DNA of 5,972 nt from CAZTXD01 sp964617995 (GCA_964617995.1 CAZTXD010000181.1:1-5972); one strand, 5' to 3'. Positions 1-5,661 are shown, counted from the stretch's first letter. Notes: generated by a model not told the origin, from the sequence alone. Numbers and translations are program-made.

Positions 1-1
1 G

Positions 2-481
2 ATCCCCGGCGGCCAGACCACGTCGCAGCCGTCGCTGATCGCGTCGATGATCGAGGCGCTCGAGCTCGAGGACGACGACCGCGTGCTCGAGATCGGCACC
101 GGCTACGGCTGGCAGACCGCCCTGCTGGCGCACGTCGCCGGGGAGGTCCGGTCGGTCGAGCTCCGCGACGAACTGGCCGACGCCGCCCGCCGCAACCTCG
201 AGGACGCCGGGATCGACGGCGTCCACGTGGAGGTGGGCGACGGGACCGTCGGCCTCCCGGATCACGCCCCGTACGACGCCATCATCGTGTCCGCGGCCTA
301 CACCGGCGTGCCGCGACCGCTGGTCGACCAGCTCGCGGTCGGTGGCCGGCTCGTGATGCCGATCGGTCCCGGCGGCGCCGAGTCGGTGATCGTCTTCGAA
401 CGCACCGGGGACGGGCTGGTCGAGCGGCAGCGCCTGACCGGGGCGCGCTTCGTCCAGCTGAAGGGCCAGCACGGGTTCTAG
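2..481 (+). CDS. pcm: Protein-L-isoaspartate O-methyltransferase, 5'-truncated by window edge
   Basis: This cytoplasmic SAM-dependent enzyme methylates abnormal L-isoaspartyl residues in damaged proteins so that they can revert to aspartate. The reading frame is open from base 2, giving 159 visible residues; the first 50-60 residues of a usual ~200-residue Pcm lie outside the window. The fragment begins with the family's Gly-Gln-Thr-x-Ser-Gln-Pro segment (visible residues 4-10). The SAM-binding motif I follows as LEIGTGYG near residues 29-36, then SVEL (post-I), YDAIIVSAA (motif II) and LAVGGRLVMPIG (motif III). The end, FVQLKGQHGF, matches the family's usual FVPLxGxxGF ending. The internal ATG at 47 is not the start, because conserved family sequence continues in frame upstream of it. 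The gene converges on the histidine kinase, and its TAG stop overlaps the kinase's TAG. Motif match is clear; the substrate is inferred from the family. Confidence 0.92.
   Translation: MPGGQTTSQPSLIASMIEALELEDDDRVLEIGTGYGWQTALLAHVAGEVRSVELRDELADAARRNLEDAGIDGVHVEVGDGTVGLPDHAPYDAIIVSAAYTGVPRPLVDQLAVGGRLVMPIGPGGAESVIVFERTGDGLVERQRLTGARFVQLKGQHGF
478..481. other. Convergent stop codons sharing CTAG
   Basis: The palindrome CTAG supplies TAG to both strands: 479-481 ends pcm on the + strand and 480-478 ends the histidine kinase on the - strand. There is therefore no intergenic space and no room for a terminator outside coding sequence. Each transcript must run into the opposing gene or end inside it. 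Confidence 0.9.
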
Positions 482-2682
482 AGGACGCTGGTCGCCTCGA
501 CCGGCGCCTCGGCGGGAACGACCGGGACGCGCCCGGTGAGCGTCGTGCCCCTCCCGGGCCGGGAGTCGATCGCGATGGTGCCCCCGATGGCATCCAGACG
601 GTCCGCCATGTTCTGCAGCCCCGCGCCCCGCACCACGGTCTCGCGATCGAACCCCACGCCGTCGTCGATCACCTGGAACGTGAGCCAGCCGGCCTCCTCG
701 GACAACCGGATCGTCGCCCTCGACGCCGAGGCGTACTTGGCGATGTTCTGCAGACCCTCGAGACAGCAGAAGTACACGGCGGCCTCGAGATCCTGGGAGT
801 ACCGGTCGATCCCGTCGGACTCCACGATCACCGGGAACGCCGCCTTGTTCCCCTGGGCGGTCAGCGCGGCCGGCAGACCCTGCGCGGCCAGGAGCGGCGG
901 GTAGACCCCGCGTGCGAGGTCGCGCAGGTTCTCGATCGCCTCCTGCGTCTCCTCCCCGAGCTGCTGGAGCAGCGGCGAGACCGGCTGGCCCGCGTCCGCG
1001 AGCCGCTCGGCCAGCATCAGCTTGACCTTGAGCGCCACGAGCTGCTGCTGGGCACCGTCGTGCAGGTTGCGCTCCAGGCGGCGTCGCACCTCGTCCTGGG
1101 CGGTCACGAGCCGCTTCCGCGACGCGCGCAGCTCCTCGAGCCGCTCCAGGAGCTCGGCGGTGAGTCGGACGTTACGCATCAGGAGACCGGCCTGGGCGGC
1201 CAGGTGCTCCAGGAGCCGCTGCTCGGTCGCCTCGAGCGTCTCGGTCCGCGGCAGGGTGACGCTCAGCGCCCCGAGCAGCTCGCCCTGGTGGGTCACGGGC
1301 ACCACCGCCGTCGCGTCGGGCATCGCCGGCAGCCGGCCGTCCTCCACCTGGAGCCCCGGCGGGGCCGGGGCGTCGGCGGGCCAGGACGCCGCCGGACGCA
1401 ACCGCCGCCCGACCACCAGCCACACGTCGGTGCGGGTCGCCCCCGTCCCCTCGGCGAGCAGACGGGCCATGTCGGCCAGGGTCTCCTCGGTCGGCTCGGG
1501 GCCGCTCAACCGTTCGGCGAGGTTGGCCAGGACCTCGTACGGCGTCGCGCGGCGCCCGTACACCATCCGGTTCGCCAGGCGCTGCACGCGTTCCTTGACC
1601 GGCTCGAACCCGACGGCGACCAGGCCCGTGGCCACCACCGACAGCACGACGTTGTTGCCCTGCGCCCCGATGAGACGTCCGAGCCCGACCACGACGCCGA
1701 TGTAGACCACGGTGACGAACGCGGCCAGGGCCGAGTACGCCAGCGCCCGGGTGATGACCCGGTCGATGTCCCACAGGCGGAAGCGCACGATCCCGACGAA
1801 CAGCGCCAGCGGGATGATCGCGAACGCCGGTTGGAACACGCGGAACATCGCCACGGGGATCACGCTGAGCTCGCGCCCCTCGTAGGCGGCGAAGGCCTCG
1901 TCCGTGACGCCGAGGGAGACGGTCACGACGCCGAGCACCAGCGCCGGCATGGTCGCCCAGATCAGGGTCCGCGCCTGCTGCCGCCCGCCGAGCGAGTCGG
2001 CCGTCCGGTGGCGGTAGAGCTGCGCCGCCACACCGACCAGGGGGGTGAGGACGCCGAACACGATCATCAGCGCCAACGTCCGCGAGGTCCCCCGGATCGC
2101 GGTCGACCCGGCCAGAGCCGCGCCGGCCAGCCCCACGTACAGCGCGACCTGCCGGGACCGCGACCACCGCGGGATCAGCGCACCGTCGGGGAACAGCACC
2201 AGCGCCAGCACGTAGGACAACGCCGCGACGACGTGGGCGCCGACGTGGGCGACGACCTCAATCGCCTCGGCCTCGAACACCTCCCACACGCTGTAGGCCT
2301 GGAGGTTGAACACGACCGCCGTGCCGACCAGCGCGACGGCCAGCAGTCGCGCCGTCCGGTCCCGCGGACGGAGCCACAGCAGGAAACCGGCCAACGCGAG
2401 GTTGAACAGGCTGAAGCCGTAGTCGAGAGCGATCGCCACCCACGGCTGCTGCGCGTGTGCGGCATCGGCCATCGCCTCGGCGCCCCGGCCCAGCCGCTCA
2501 CCGGCGTGCACGAACGCCAGCTCGTGGAGCGGATCGTGCCACCCGAGCGGGATCGCGGCCCAGGCGACGAGCCCGCTGAGCAGCGGCAGGACGCCCACGA
2601 GCACGTAGACCACGAAGCCCACCGCGAACGCGACGTCCCCCCGCGACCAGCGAGAGGACGGCGCGTCGTGGGCTGCGGTCAC
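478..2682 (-). CDS. Multi-pass membrane sensor histidine kinase (NarL/DesK type, HisKA_3)
   Basis: A signal-sensing kinase that autophosphorylates on His and passes the phosphate to a response regulator. Numbered from the GTG at 2682 it has 734 residues. Residues ~17-360 carry about ten hydrophobic segments, with an amphipathic FRLWDIDRVITRALAY stretch near 302-316 that recurs in multi-pass actinobacterial kinases. Residues ~385-505 look like a GAF-type domain, followed by a coiled-coil-like stretch (~505-535). The HisKA_3 phosphoacceptor is in ERNLHDGAQQQ, with His about 541. The HATPase has an N-box (LQNIAKYA, Asn about 646), a G1 box (DDGVGFD, ~674-679) and a G2 box (GAGLQNM, ~686-692). 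All catalytic motifs appear intact. An alternative TTG start at 2703 would overlap the upstream lipoprotein gene. I prefer the GTG, four bases after that gene's stop, although neither has a good ribosome binding site, so translation is probably coupled. No response regulator is adjacent. The signal is unknown. Confidence 0.9.
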   Translation of the reverse strand: MTAAHDAPSSRWSRGDVAFAVGFVVYVLVGVLPLLSGLVAWAAIPLGWHDPLHELAFVHAGERLGRGAEAMADAAHAQQPWVAIALDYGFSLFNLALAGFLLWLRPRDRTARLLAVALVGTAVVFNLQAYSVWEVFEAEAIEVVAHVGAHVVAALSYVLALVLFPDGALIPRWSRSRQVALYVGLAGAALAGSTAIRGTSRTLALMIVFGVLTPLVGVAAQLYRHRTADSLGGRQQARTLIWATMPALVLGVVTVSLGVTDEAFAAYEGRELSVIPVAMFRVFQPAFAIIPLALFVGIVRFRLWDIDRVITRALAYSALAAFVTVVYIGVVVGLGRLIGAQGNNVVLSVVATGLVAVGFEPVKERVQRLANRMVYGRRATPYEVLANLAERLSGPEPTEETLADMARLLAEGTGATRTDVWLVVGRRLRPAASWPADAPAPPGLQVEDGRLPAMPDATAVVPVTHQGELLGALSVTLPRTETLEATEQRLLEHLAAQAGLLMRNVRLTAELLERLEELRASRKRLVTAQDEVRRRLERNLHDGAQQQLVALKVKLMLAERLADAGQPVSPLLQQLGEETQEAIENLRDLARGVYPPLLAAQGLPAALTAQGNKAAFPVIVESDGIDRYSQDLEAAVYFCCLEGLQNIAKYASASRATIRLSEEAGWLTFQVIDDGVGFDRETVVRGAGLQNMADRLDAIGGTIAIDSRPGRGTTLTGRVPVVPAEAPVEATSVL

Positions 2683-2686
2683 CGGA

Positions 2687-3934
2687 CTAGGTCTCGACCT
2701 CAACGGTCCCGACCATCCGGGGGTGGATCAGGCAGGCGTACCGGTAGGTCCCGGGCTCGGTGAAGGTGATGCTCCAGGTCCCTTCATCCAGCACCCCGGA
2801 GGAGATGAACTCGTCGCCGTTCCACTCCCCAGCGTCGACGTCGGGCGGCGGAGGCCGGGGAGGGGACGGCGAGTTCACCGGGAGCAGCGCGTCCGGGTTG
2901 AAGATGACCGTGCCGTCCTCCTCGATCTCCATCTGCGAGAAGTACGACGGGACCTGGAAGCTGACCGTGTGGCCCCCGATGAACGACCACGTCACCTTCT
3001 GGCCGGTCTTCACCGTCATGTCCCGGGGCAGGAACTCGCTGCCGAACCCGTGGACCCAGGGGTTCGACGATGCGAACCCGGCCACCGGCTTCTCGAACGT
3101 CTTCTCCCCCTCGAAGGGGTCCTCGAACGTGACCTCCTCGTCCGACGACTCGGCGGCCTGGTACGCCTCGAGCAGGGGCTGTGCCCAGTTCTCGATCTCC
3201 TCGCGGGCGAGCTTGGCGACCTCGGCCTGCGTCGGGATCGGCTCGTCCTCGGGGACGACGACGACCTTGCTGTACTGGAACGGGCTGTGGACCGCGCAGT
3301 AGAAGTAGTAGGTCCCCGGCTCGATGTCCTCGGACAGGGGCATGTCGAACCGGTTGCCCTTCGTGCCCTCGTAGCCGATGAAGCCGGAGTTGTACCAGTC
3401 GTAGGTCCCGTCGAACGCGGGCTGCTCCTTGGCCTCGTCGGCACACGGCTCGGACGGATCGTCCGGCGGACCACCCTCAGGCAGGTAGCAGGGCTGAGCG
3501 ACGTTCTGGCTGATCCCGCCCTCGGGGAAGTCCTCGCCCATCATGAACGGGACGCTCTGGACCAGCTCCTCGACCCGCATGAAGTCCTCCTGCGGGACGT
3601 CGGCCAGCGATCCACCCTGGTACTTCTCGTAGATCGTGACGAACTCCTCCATGGCCTCGTGGACCAGACGACCGCCCGTGATGCTGTGCGGTTCGCCGGT
3701 CCACGCCTGCTTGAAGCGCAGGGTCATCCCCGGGTGCACCTGCACCTCGTGCGGGAAGTTGCCCAGGAACGAGCCGGCGAACTCGTCGTGGTTGTAGTCG
3801 ATCAACACCTCCCGCGTGTCGGAAGCATCGGCGTCCGAGCAGGCGGCGAGCAGCAGCCCGGCCGCCACCGCCGCGAGCACGAGCATGACCGGTGCGGGCA
3901 GGGCCCGGCCCCGTGATGGTGTATCGGTCGGCAC
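2687..3934 (-). CDS. Secreted lipoprotein with two cupredoxin (type 1 copper) domains
   Basis: Probably an extracytoplasmic, membrane-anchored copper protein for electron transfer or copper sensing. The chosen GTG start gives 415 residues beginning VPTDTPSRGR. It leads into a short basic region, a hydrophobic segment and the lipobox LLLAAC (Cys about 32), and has a strong ribosome binding site. An upstream in-frame start at 4042 adds 36 residues unlike a signal peptide. Domain 1 (~40-230) has a candidate His ligand in EPHSIT (83) and FYCAVHSPFQ (Cys 213, His 216), but no Met at the usual place. Domain 2 (~290-415) has GGHTVSF (His 322) and the classical YACLIHPRM (Cys 401, His 404, Met 407). 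Between the ligands of domain 1 lies a long insertion with a Cys pair (149 and 164) that could form a disulfide. Domain 2 contains a Pro-rich stretch (PSPPRPPPP). The histidine kinase follows four bases downstream. Copper binding is inferred from the motifs. Confidence 0.85.
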   Translation of the reverse strand: MPTDTPSRGRALPAPVMLVLAAVAAGLLLAACSDADASDTREVLIDYNHDEFAGSFLGNFPHEVQVHPGMTLRFKQAWTGEPHSITGGRLVHEAMEEFVTIYEKYQGGSLADVPQEDFMRVEELVQSVPFMMGEDFPEGGISQNVAQPCYLPEGGPPDDPSEPCADEAKEQPAFDGTYDWYNSGFIGYEGTKGNRFDMPLSEDIEPGTYYFYCAVHSPFQYSKVVVVPEDEPIPTQAEVAKLAREEIENWAQPLLEAYQAAESSDEEVTFEDPFEGEKTFEKPVAGFASSNPWVHGFGSEFLPRDMTVKTGQKVTWSFIGGHTVSFQVPSYFSQMEIEEDGTVIFNPDALLPVNSPSPPRPPPPDVDAGEWNGDEFISSGVLDEGTWSITFTEPGTYRYACLIHPRMVGTVEVET

Positions 3935-3941
3935 GCTGCAA

Positions 3942-3950
3942 CCACCTTCC
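3942..3950 (-). promoter_or_regulatory. Ribosome binding site of the cupredoxin lipoprotein
   Basis: On the - strand this reads GGAAGGTGG, seven bases before the GTG at 3934. It decides the start, because the GTG is immediately followed by a good lipoprotein signal peptide while the longer frame from 4042 is not. Confidence 0.75.
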
Positions 3951-3984
3951 CACGACGGGGCCGCGGGGTGGCGCGGCGACGCCC

Positions 3985-4003
3985 CGTACGGCCGGAAGGT
4001 ACG
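3985..4003. repeat. Inverted repeat CGTAC-N9-GTACG, candidate operator
   Basis: The arms are CGTAC at 3985-3989 and GTACG at 3999-4003. The repeat overlaps the proposed -10 element of the cupredoxin/kinase promoter, where a repressor could act. Five-base arms are short and could arise by chance in GC-rich DNA. No regulator family is recognised from it. Confidence 0.25.
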
Positions 4004-4024
4004 CACCCGGGTCCGAGGTGGCGA
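3996..4024 (-). promoter_or_regulatory. Candidate sigma-70-like promoter for the cupredoxin/kinase operon
   Basis: On the - strand TCGCCA (4024-4019) and TACCTT (4001-3996) are separated by 17 bases. They match the -35 consensus TTGACA at four of six positions and the -10 consensus at T1, A2 and T6. Transcription would begin near 3988, leaving a leader of about 50 bases before the GTG. The position between the upstream hairpins and the gene is sensible, but the match is weak and was found by eye. Confidence 0.35.
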
Positions 4025-4032
4025 GCGTGCAG

Positions 4033-4077
4033 CCCCCCGCATCGTGGTGTGGGGAACACCACCCCAGGCGCGGGGGG
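4033..4077 (-). terminator. Two-tier stem-loop, possible terminator or operator
   Basis: The outer arms CCCCCCGC (4033-4040) and GCGGGGGG (4070-4077) are perfectly complementary over 8 bp. Inside them GTGGTGT (4044-4050) and ACACCAC (4056-4062) form a perfect 7-bp stem with a 5-base loop. It lies downstream of the MaoC gene and upstream of the cupredoxin promoter, which fits transcription termination. No T-tract follows on either strand, so it is not a classical intrinsic terminator. A protein-binding site is an alternative. Confidence 0.4.
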
Positions 4078-4078
4078 T

Positions 4079-4113
4079 CTCCGGTCACGGCCGGAGCCGG
4101 GACCGGGGTCCCG
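4079..4113 (-). terminator. Two adjacent GC-rich hairpins after the MaoC operon
   Basis: CTCCGG (4079-4084) pairs with CCGGAG (4091-4096) around a 6-base loop. CGGGACC (4098-4104) pairs with GGTCCCG (4107-4113) around GG. They follow the mini-ORF stop (4117) directly and stand next to the two-tier stem-loop, so three stem-loops lie within about 80 bases. Probable 3' end of the SDR/MaoC transcript, without a U-tract. Confidence 0.4.
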
Positions 4114-4116
4114 AGG

Positions 4117-4167
4117 TCAGGCCGTCTCGCTCTCGAGGATCTCCTCGAGGTTCTCGAGGTGGCTCAC
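4117..4167 (-). CDS. Possible 16-codon mini-ORF or in-frame tail after MaoC
   Basis: A GTG at 4167 opens a 16-residue frame, MSHLENLEEILESETA, ending in TGA at 4117-4119. A GGAGGG sequence on the - strand, overlapping the end of the MaoC gene, lies about seven bases before the GTG, a plausible ribosome binding site. Every codon ends in G or C, and the peptide would be acidic and helix-prone with Leu/Ile spaced for one hydrophobic face. The frame is the same as that of MaoC, separated only by its TGA and one TCC codon, so it may instead be a relic or readthrough C-terminal extension. No family is recognised. At this length chance remains a serious explanation. Confidence 0.25.
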   Translation of the reverse strand: MSHLENLEEILESETA

Positions 4168-4170
4168 GGA

Positions 4171-4632
4171 TCAGCCCTCCGGGTAGTACCGCGCGAGCGC
4201 CTGCGCGACACACGCCGGCCGGTCGGCGCCCTCGACCGTCATGGTGATGTCGGTGATCGTCTGGTAGCCACCGTCGTCGCGCACGTCCACGTCGGCCACC
4301 GTCGCCGTGGCCACCAACCTCGACCCCGAGGGGACCGCTGCCGGGAACCGGACACGGTTCAGCCCGTAGTTGACCCCCATGCCGACGCCCTCGACCCGCA
4401 GGACCGTCCGCATCATCACGGGGACCAGGGACAGGGTGAGGTAGCCGTGGGCGATCGTCGTCCCGAACGGCCCGTCGGCGGCACGTTCGGGATCCGTGTG
4501 GATCCACTGGTCGTCGCCGGTGGCTTCGGCGAAGGCGTCGATCATCTCCTGGGTGACCTCGTAGGGCTCCCCCGGCCCCAGGTCCTCGCCCACGAGCTCT
4601 GGGAGATCGGAGATGTGCACGGTCGTGGTCAC
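4171..4632 (-). CDS. MaoC family (R)-specific enoyl-CoA hydratase-like protein
   Basis: A single hot-dog-fold protein of 153 residues, the usual size for one-domain MaoC/PhaJ-like hydratases, which add water to trans-2-enoyl-CoA to give (3R)-hydroxyacyl-CoA in the cytoplasm. The hydratase-2 signature is visible as ATGDDQWIHTDPERA (~37-51). The catalytic pair is most likely Asp40 and His45, followed by GPFGTTIAHGYLTLSL (~54-69), the family's second conserved block. The protein ends RYYPEG, as is common for this family. The GTG start has an AGGAAGG ribosome binding site seven bases upstream. The SDR gene ends 22 bases upstream on the same strand, so the two are very likely co-transcribed and act on successive steps. 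Substrate chain length or sterol specificity cannot be read from the sequence. Confidence 0.88.
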   Translation of the reverse strand: MTTTVHISDLPELVGEDLGPGEPYEVTQEMIDAFAEATGDDQWIHTDPERAADGPFGTTIAHGYLTLSLVPVMMRTVLRVEGVGMGVNYGLNRVRFPAAVPSGSRLVATATVADVDVRDDGGYQTITDITMTVEGADRPACVAQALARYYPEG

Positions 4633-4639
4633 GGTCGTT

Positions 4640-4646
4640 CCTTCCT
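4640..4646 (-). promoter_or_regulatory. Ribosome binding site of the MaoC gene
   Basis: AGGAAGG on the - strand lies seven bases before the GTG at 4632, inside the 22-base gap after the SDR stop. It supports GTG as the true start. Confidence 0.75.
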
Positions 4647-4654
4647 CGCGGTCG

Positions 4655-5533
4655 TCACCGGCTCTGGGCGCTGCGCCAGTAGTCCTTGCCGTCCACCGCC
4701 CCGTCCATGTCCATCAGCTCGTCCCACCTGGCGGCGAGCTCCTCGACGGTCGGGACCTCGTCGAAGTCGACGCCCGCCGATTTCTGGTAGCGGACGCGCG
4801 CGTAGTGGCCTCCGCTGGCGAGGACGATCTCGCCCGACAGGTCGCACTCGTCCGAGGCGAGACGCACCACGGCCGGCGACACGAAGGCGGGGTCCAGCTG
4901 CTCGAGCGCCTCGTCCGGCATGAGGTCCTCGGTCATCCGGGTGGCGGCCACCGGCGTGATGGCGTTGGCGGTGATCCCGTACTTGGCGCCCTCGAGCGCC
5001 AGGGTGTTGATCATCCCGACGAGGCCGAGCTTCGCCGCGCCGTAGTTCGTCTGCCCGAAGTTGCCGAACAGACCGGTCGTCGACGTCGTGACGATCACGC
5101 GGCCGTGCTCCTGCTCGCGCATGTGCGGCCAGGCGGCGTGCGTGACGTAGTAGCCCCCGTAGAGGTGGACCTGGACCACGGCGTCCCACTGCTCGTCGGT
5201 CATGTTGTGGAAGGTCTTGTCGCGCAGGATGCCGGCGTTGTTCACCACGACGTCGACCCGCCCGTAAGCGTCCAGCGCGGTCTGCACGATGCTCTCCCCG
5301 CCCTCGGGGGTCGCGACGGACTCGTAGTCGGCGACGGCCTCGCCGCCGGCGTCCGTGATCTCGTCCACGACCTGGTCGGCCATCTTGGTGTCGGCGCCGG
5401 AACCGTCGACCGTTCCGCCCAGATCGTTGACCACGACCCTGGCGCCCCGCTCGGCGAACAGCAGCGCGTGCTGGCGGCCGATGCCGCCTCCCGCGCCCGT
5501 GACGACCACGACCCTTCCCTCGACGCCCGCCAT
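4655..5533 (-). CDS. SDR oxidoreductase, MFE-2-type (3R)-hydroxyacyl-CoA dehydrogenase
   Basis: A cytoplasmic NAD(P)-dependent dehydrogenase, 292 residues from the ATG at 5533. It has the Rossmann motif TGAGGGIG (12-19), the acidic VVVNDLGG after beta-2 (Asp37, suggesting NAD rather than NADP), NNAGILRD (98-105), and the catalytic triad Ser151, Tyr164 and Lys168 in GQTNYGAAKLGL. The NDLGG, NNAGILRD and GNFGQxNYxAAKLGL segments, and a C-terminal tail with EELAARWDELMDMD, resemble the dehydrogenase part of peroxisomal multifunctional enzyme type 2 (17-beta-HSD4). Oxidation of (3R)-hydroxyacyl-CoA to 3-ketoacyl-CoA is therefore the best guess; a steroid or other alcohol substrate is possible. 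The ATG has a near-perfect ribosome binding site, whereas an in-frame start at 5572 would add 13 unconserved residues. It is the first gene of the unit with MaoC. Confidence 0.9.
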   Translation of the reverse strand: MAGVEGRVVVVTGAGGGIGRQHALLFAERGARVVVNDLGGTVDGSGADTKMADQVVDEITDAGGEAVADYESVATPEGGESIVQTALDAYGRVDVVVNNAGILRDKTFHNMTDEQWDAVVQVHLYGGYYVTHAAWPHMREQEHGRVIVTTSTTGLFGNFGQTNYGAAKLGLVGMINTLALEGAKYGITANAITPVAATRMTEDLMPDEALEQLDPAFVSPAVVRLASDECDLSGEIVLASGGHYARVRYQKSAGVDFDEVPTVEELAARWDELMDMDGAVDGKDYWRSAQSR

Positions 5534-5539
5534 GCGGAG

Positions 5540-5547
5540 CACCTCCC
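5540..5547 (-). promoter_or_regulatory. Ribosome binding site of the SDR gene
   Basis: GGGAGGTG on the - strand, six bases before the ATG at 5533, is almost fully complementary to the 16S rRNA 3' end. It fixes the start at 5533 rather than 5572. Confidence 0.8.
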
Positions 5548-5552
5548 GTCGA

Positions 5553-5581
5553 CGACTGCGATCGGTACCCAACCGTAGTCG
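5553..5581. promoter_or_regulatory. Interrupted inverted repeat upstream of the SDR gene
   Basis: CGACT (5553-5557) pairs with AGTCG (5577-5581), and inside them CGGT (5563-5566) pairs with ACCG (5572-5575). It sits 20-48 bases upstream of the start codon, where a repressor of a fatty-acid operon would be expected. A TACGGT on the - strand (5577-5572) could be a -10 element, but no well-spaced -35 was seen. The regulator is unknown. Confidence 0.25.
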
Positions 5582-5601
5582 CCCGCGTGCGTCACCCGCG
5601 T

Positions 5602-5638
5602 GGTCCGCCGGGCTCGGCGCGAGCCGCCGTGCGGGACC
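5602..5638 (-). terminator. Nested GC-rich stem-loop between PBP and SDR genes
   Basis: The outer arms GGTCC (5602-5606) and GGACC (5634-5638) enclose a perfect inner hairpin, GGCTCG (5611-5616) with CGAGCC (5620-5625), loop GCG. It lies just past the end of the penicillin-binding protein gene and may terminate it. No T-tract follows. Confidence 0.35.
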
Positions 5639-5641
5639 GGT

Positions 5642-5661
5642 CCGCCCTCAGGGTGTGGCGG
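5642..5661 (-). terminator. Small hairpin abutting the PBP stop codon
   Basis: CCGCC (5642-5646) and GGCGG (5657-5661) form a 5-bp stem around a 10-base loop, immediately downstream of the TGA at 5662-5664. Together with the nested stem-loop beyond it, it is a plausible 3' end for the PBP transcript, without a U-tract. Confidence 0.3.

Noticed and set aside
1060..2763. A 567-codon open frame on the + strand, antisense to the histidine kinase
   Set aside because: Its translation is a low-complexity run of Arg, His, Asp, Gln and Gly with no domain, and it mirrors a well-supported kinase gene. Long antisense frames are expected from GC3-biased codons.
2723..3916. A 397-codon + strand open frame antisense to the cupredoxin lipoprotein
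   Set aside because: Arg/Leu/Val-rich composition with no motifs, fully covered by a gene with clear copper and lipobox motifs.
3935..4042. N-terminal extension of the cupredoxin lipoprotein to an ATG at 4042
   Set aside because: The extra 36 residues are Arg/Pro-rich and would bury the signal peptide. The GTG at 3934 has a strong ribosome binding site and sits correctly before the lipobox. The extension would also cover the candidate promoter.
4132..4158. Three CTCGAG hexamers spaced 12 and 9 bases apart, as a possible regulatory repeat
   Set aside because: Irregular in-phase spacing and Leu-Glu codon meaning (CTC GAG) explain them. The same hexamer pair occurs inside pcm near 57-68 for the same reason.
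5534..5572. 13-residue N-terminal extension of the SDR
   Set aside because: The ATG at 5533 has a near-perfect ribosome binding site and begins at the usual distance before the TGxxxGxG motif; the extension overlaps the likely promoter region.
4613..5578. A 321-codon + strand open frame antisense to the SDR
   Set aside because: It is the mirror of the SDR coding sequence, with His/Arg/Val-rich low-complexity translation and no recognisable family.
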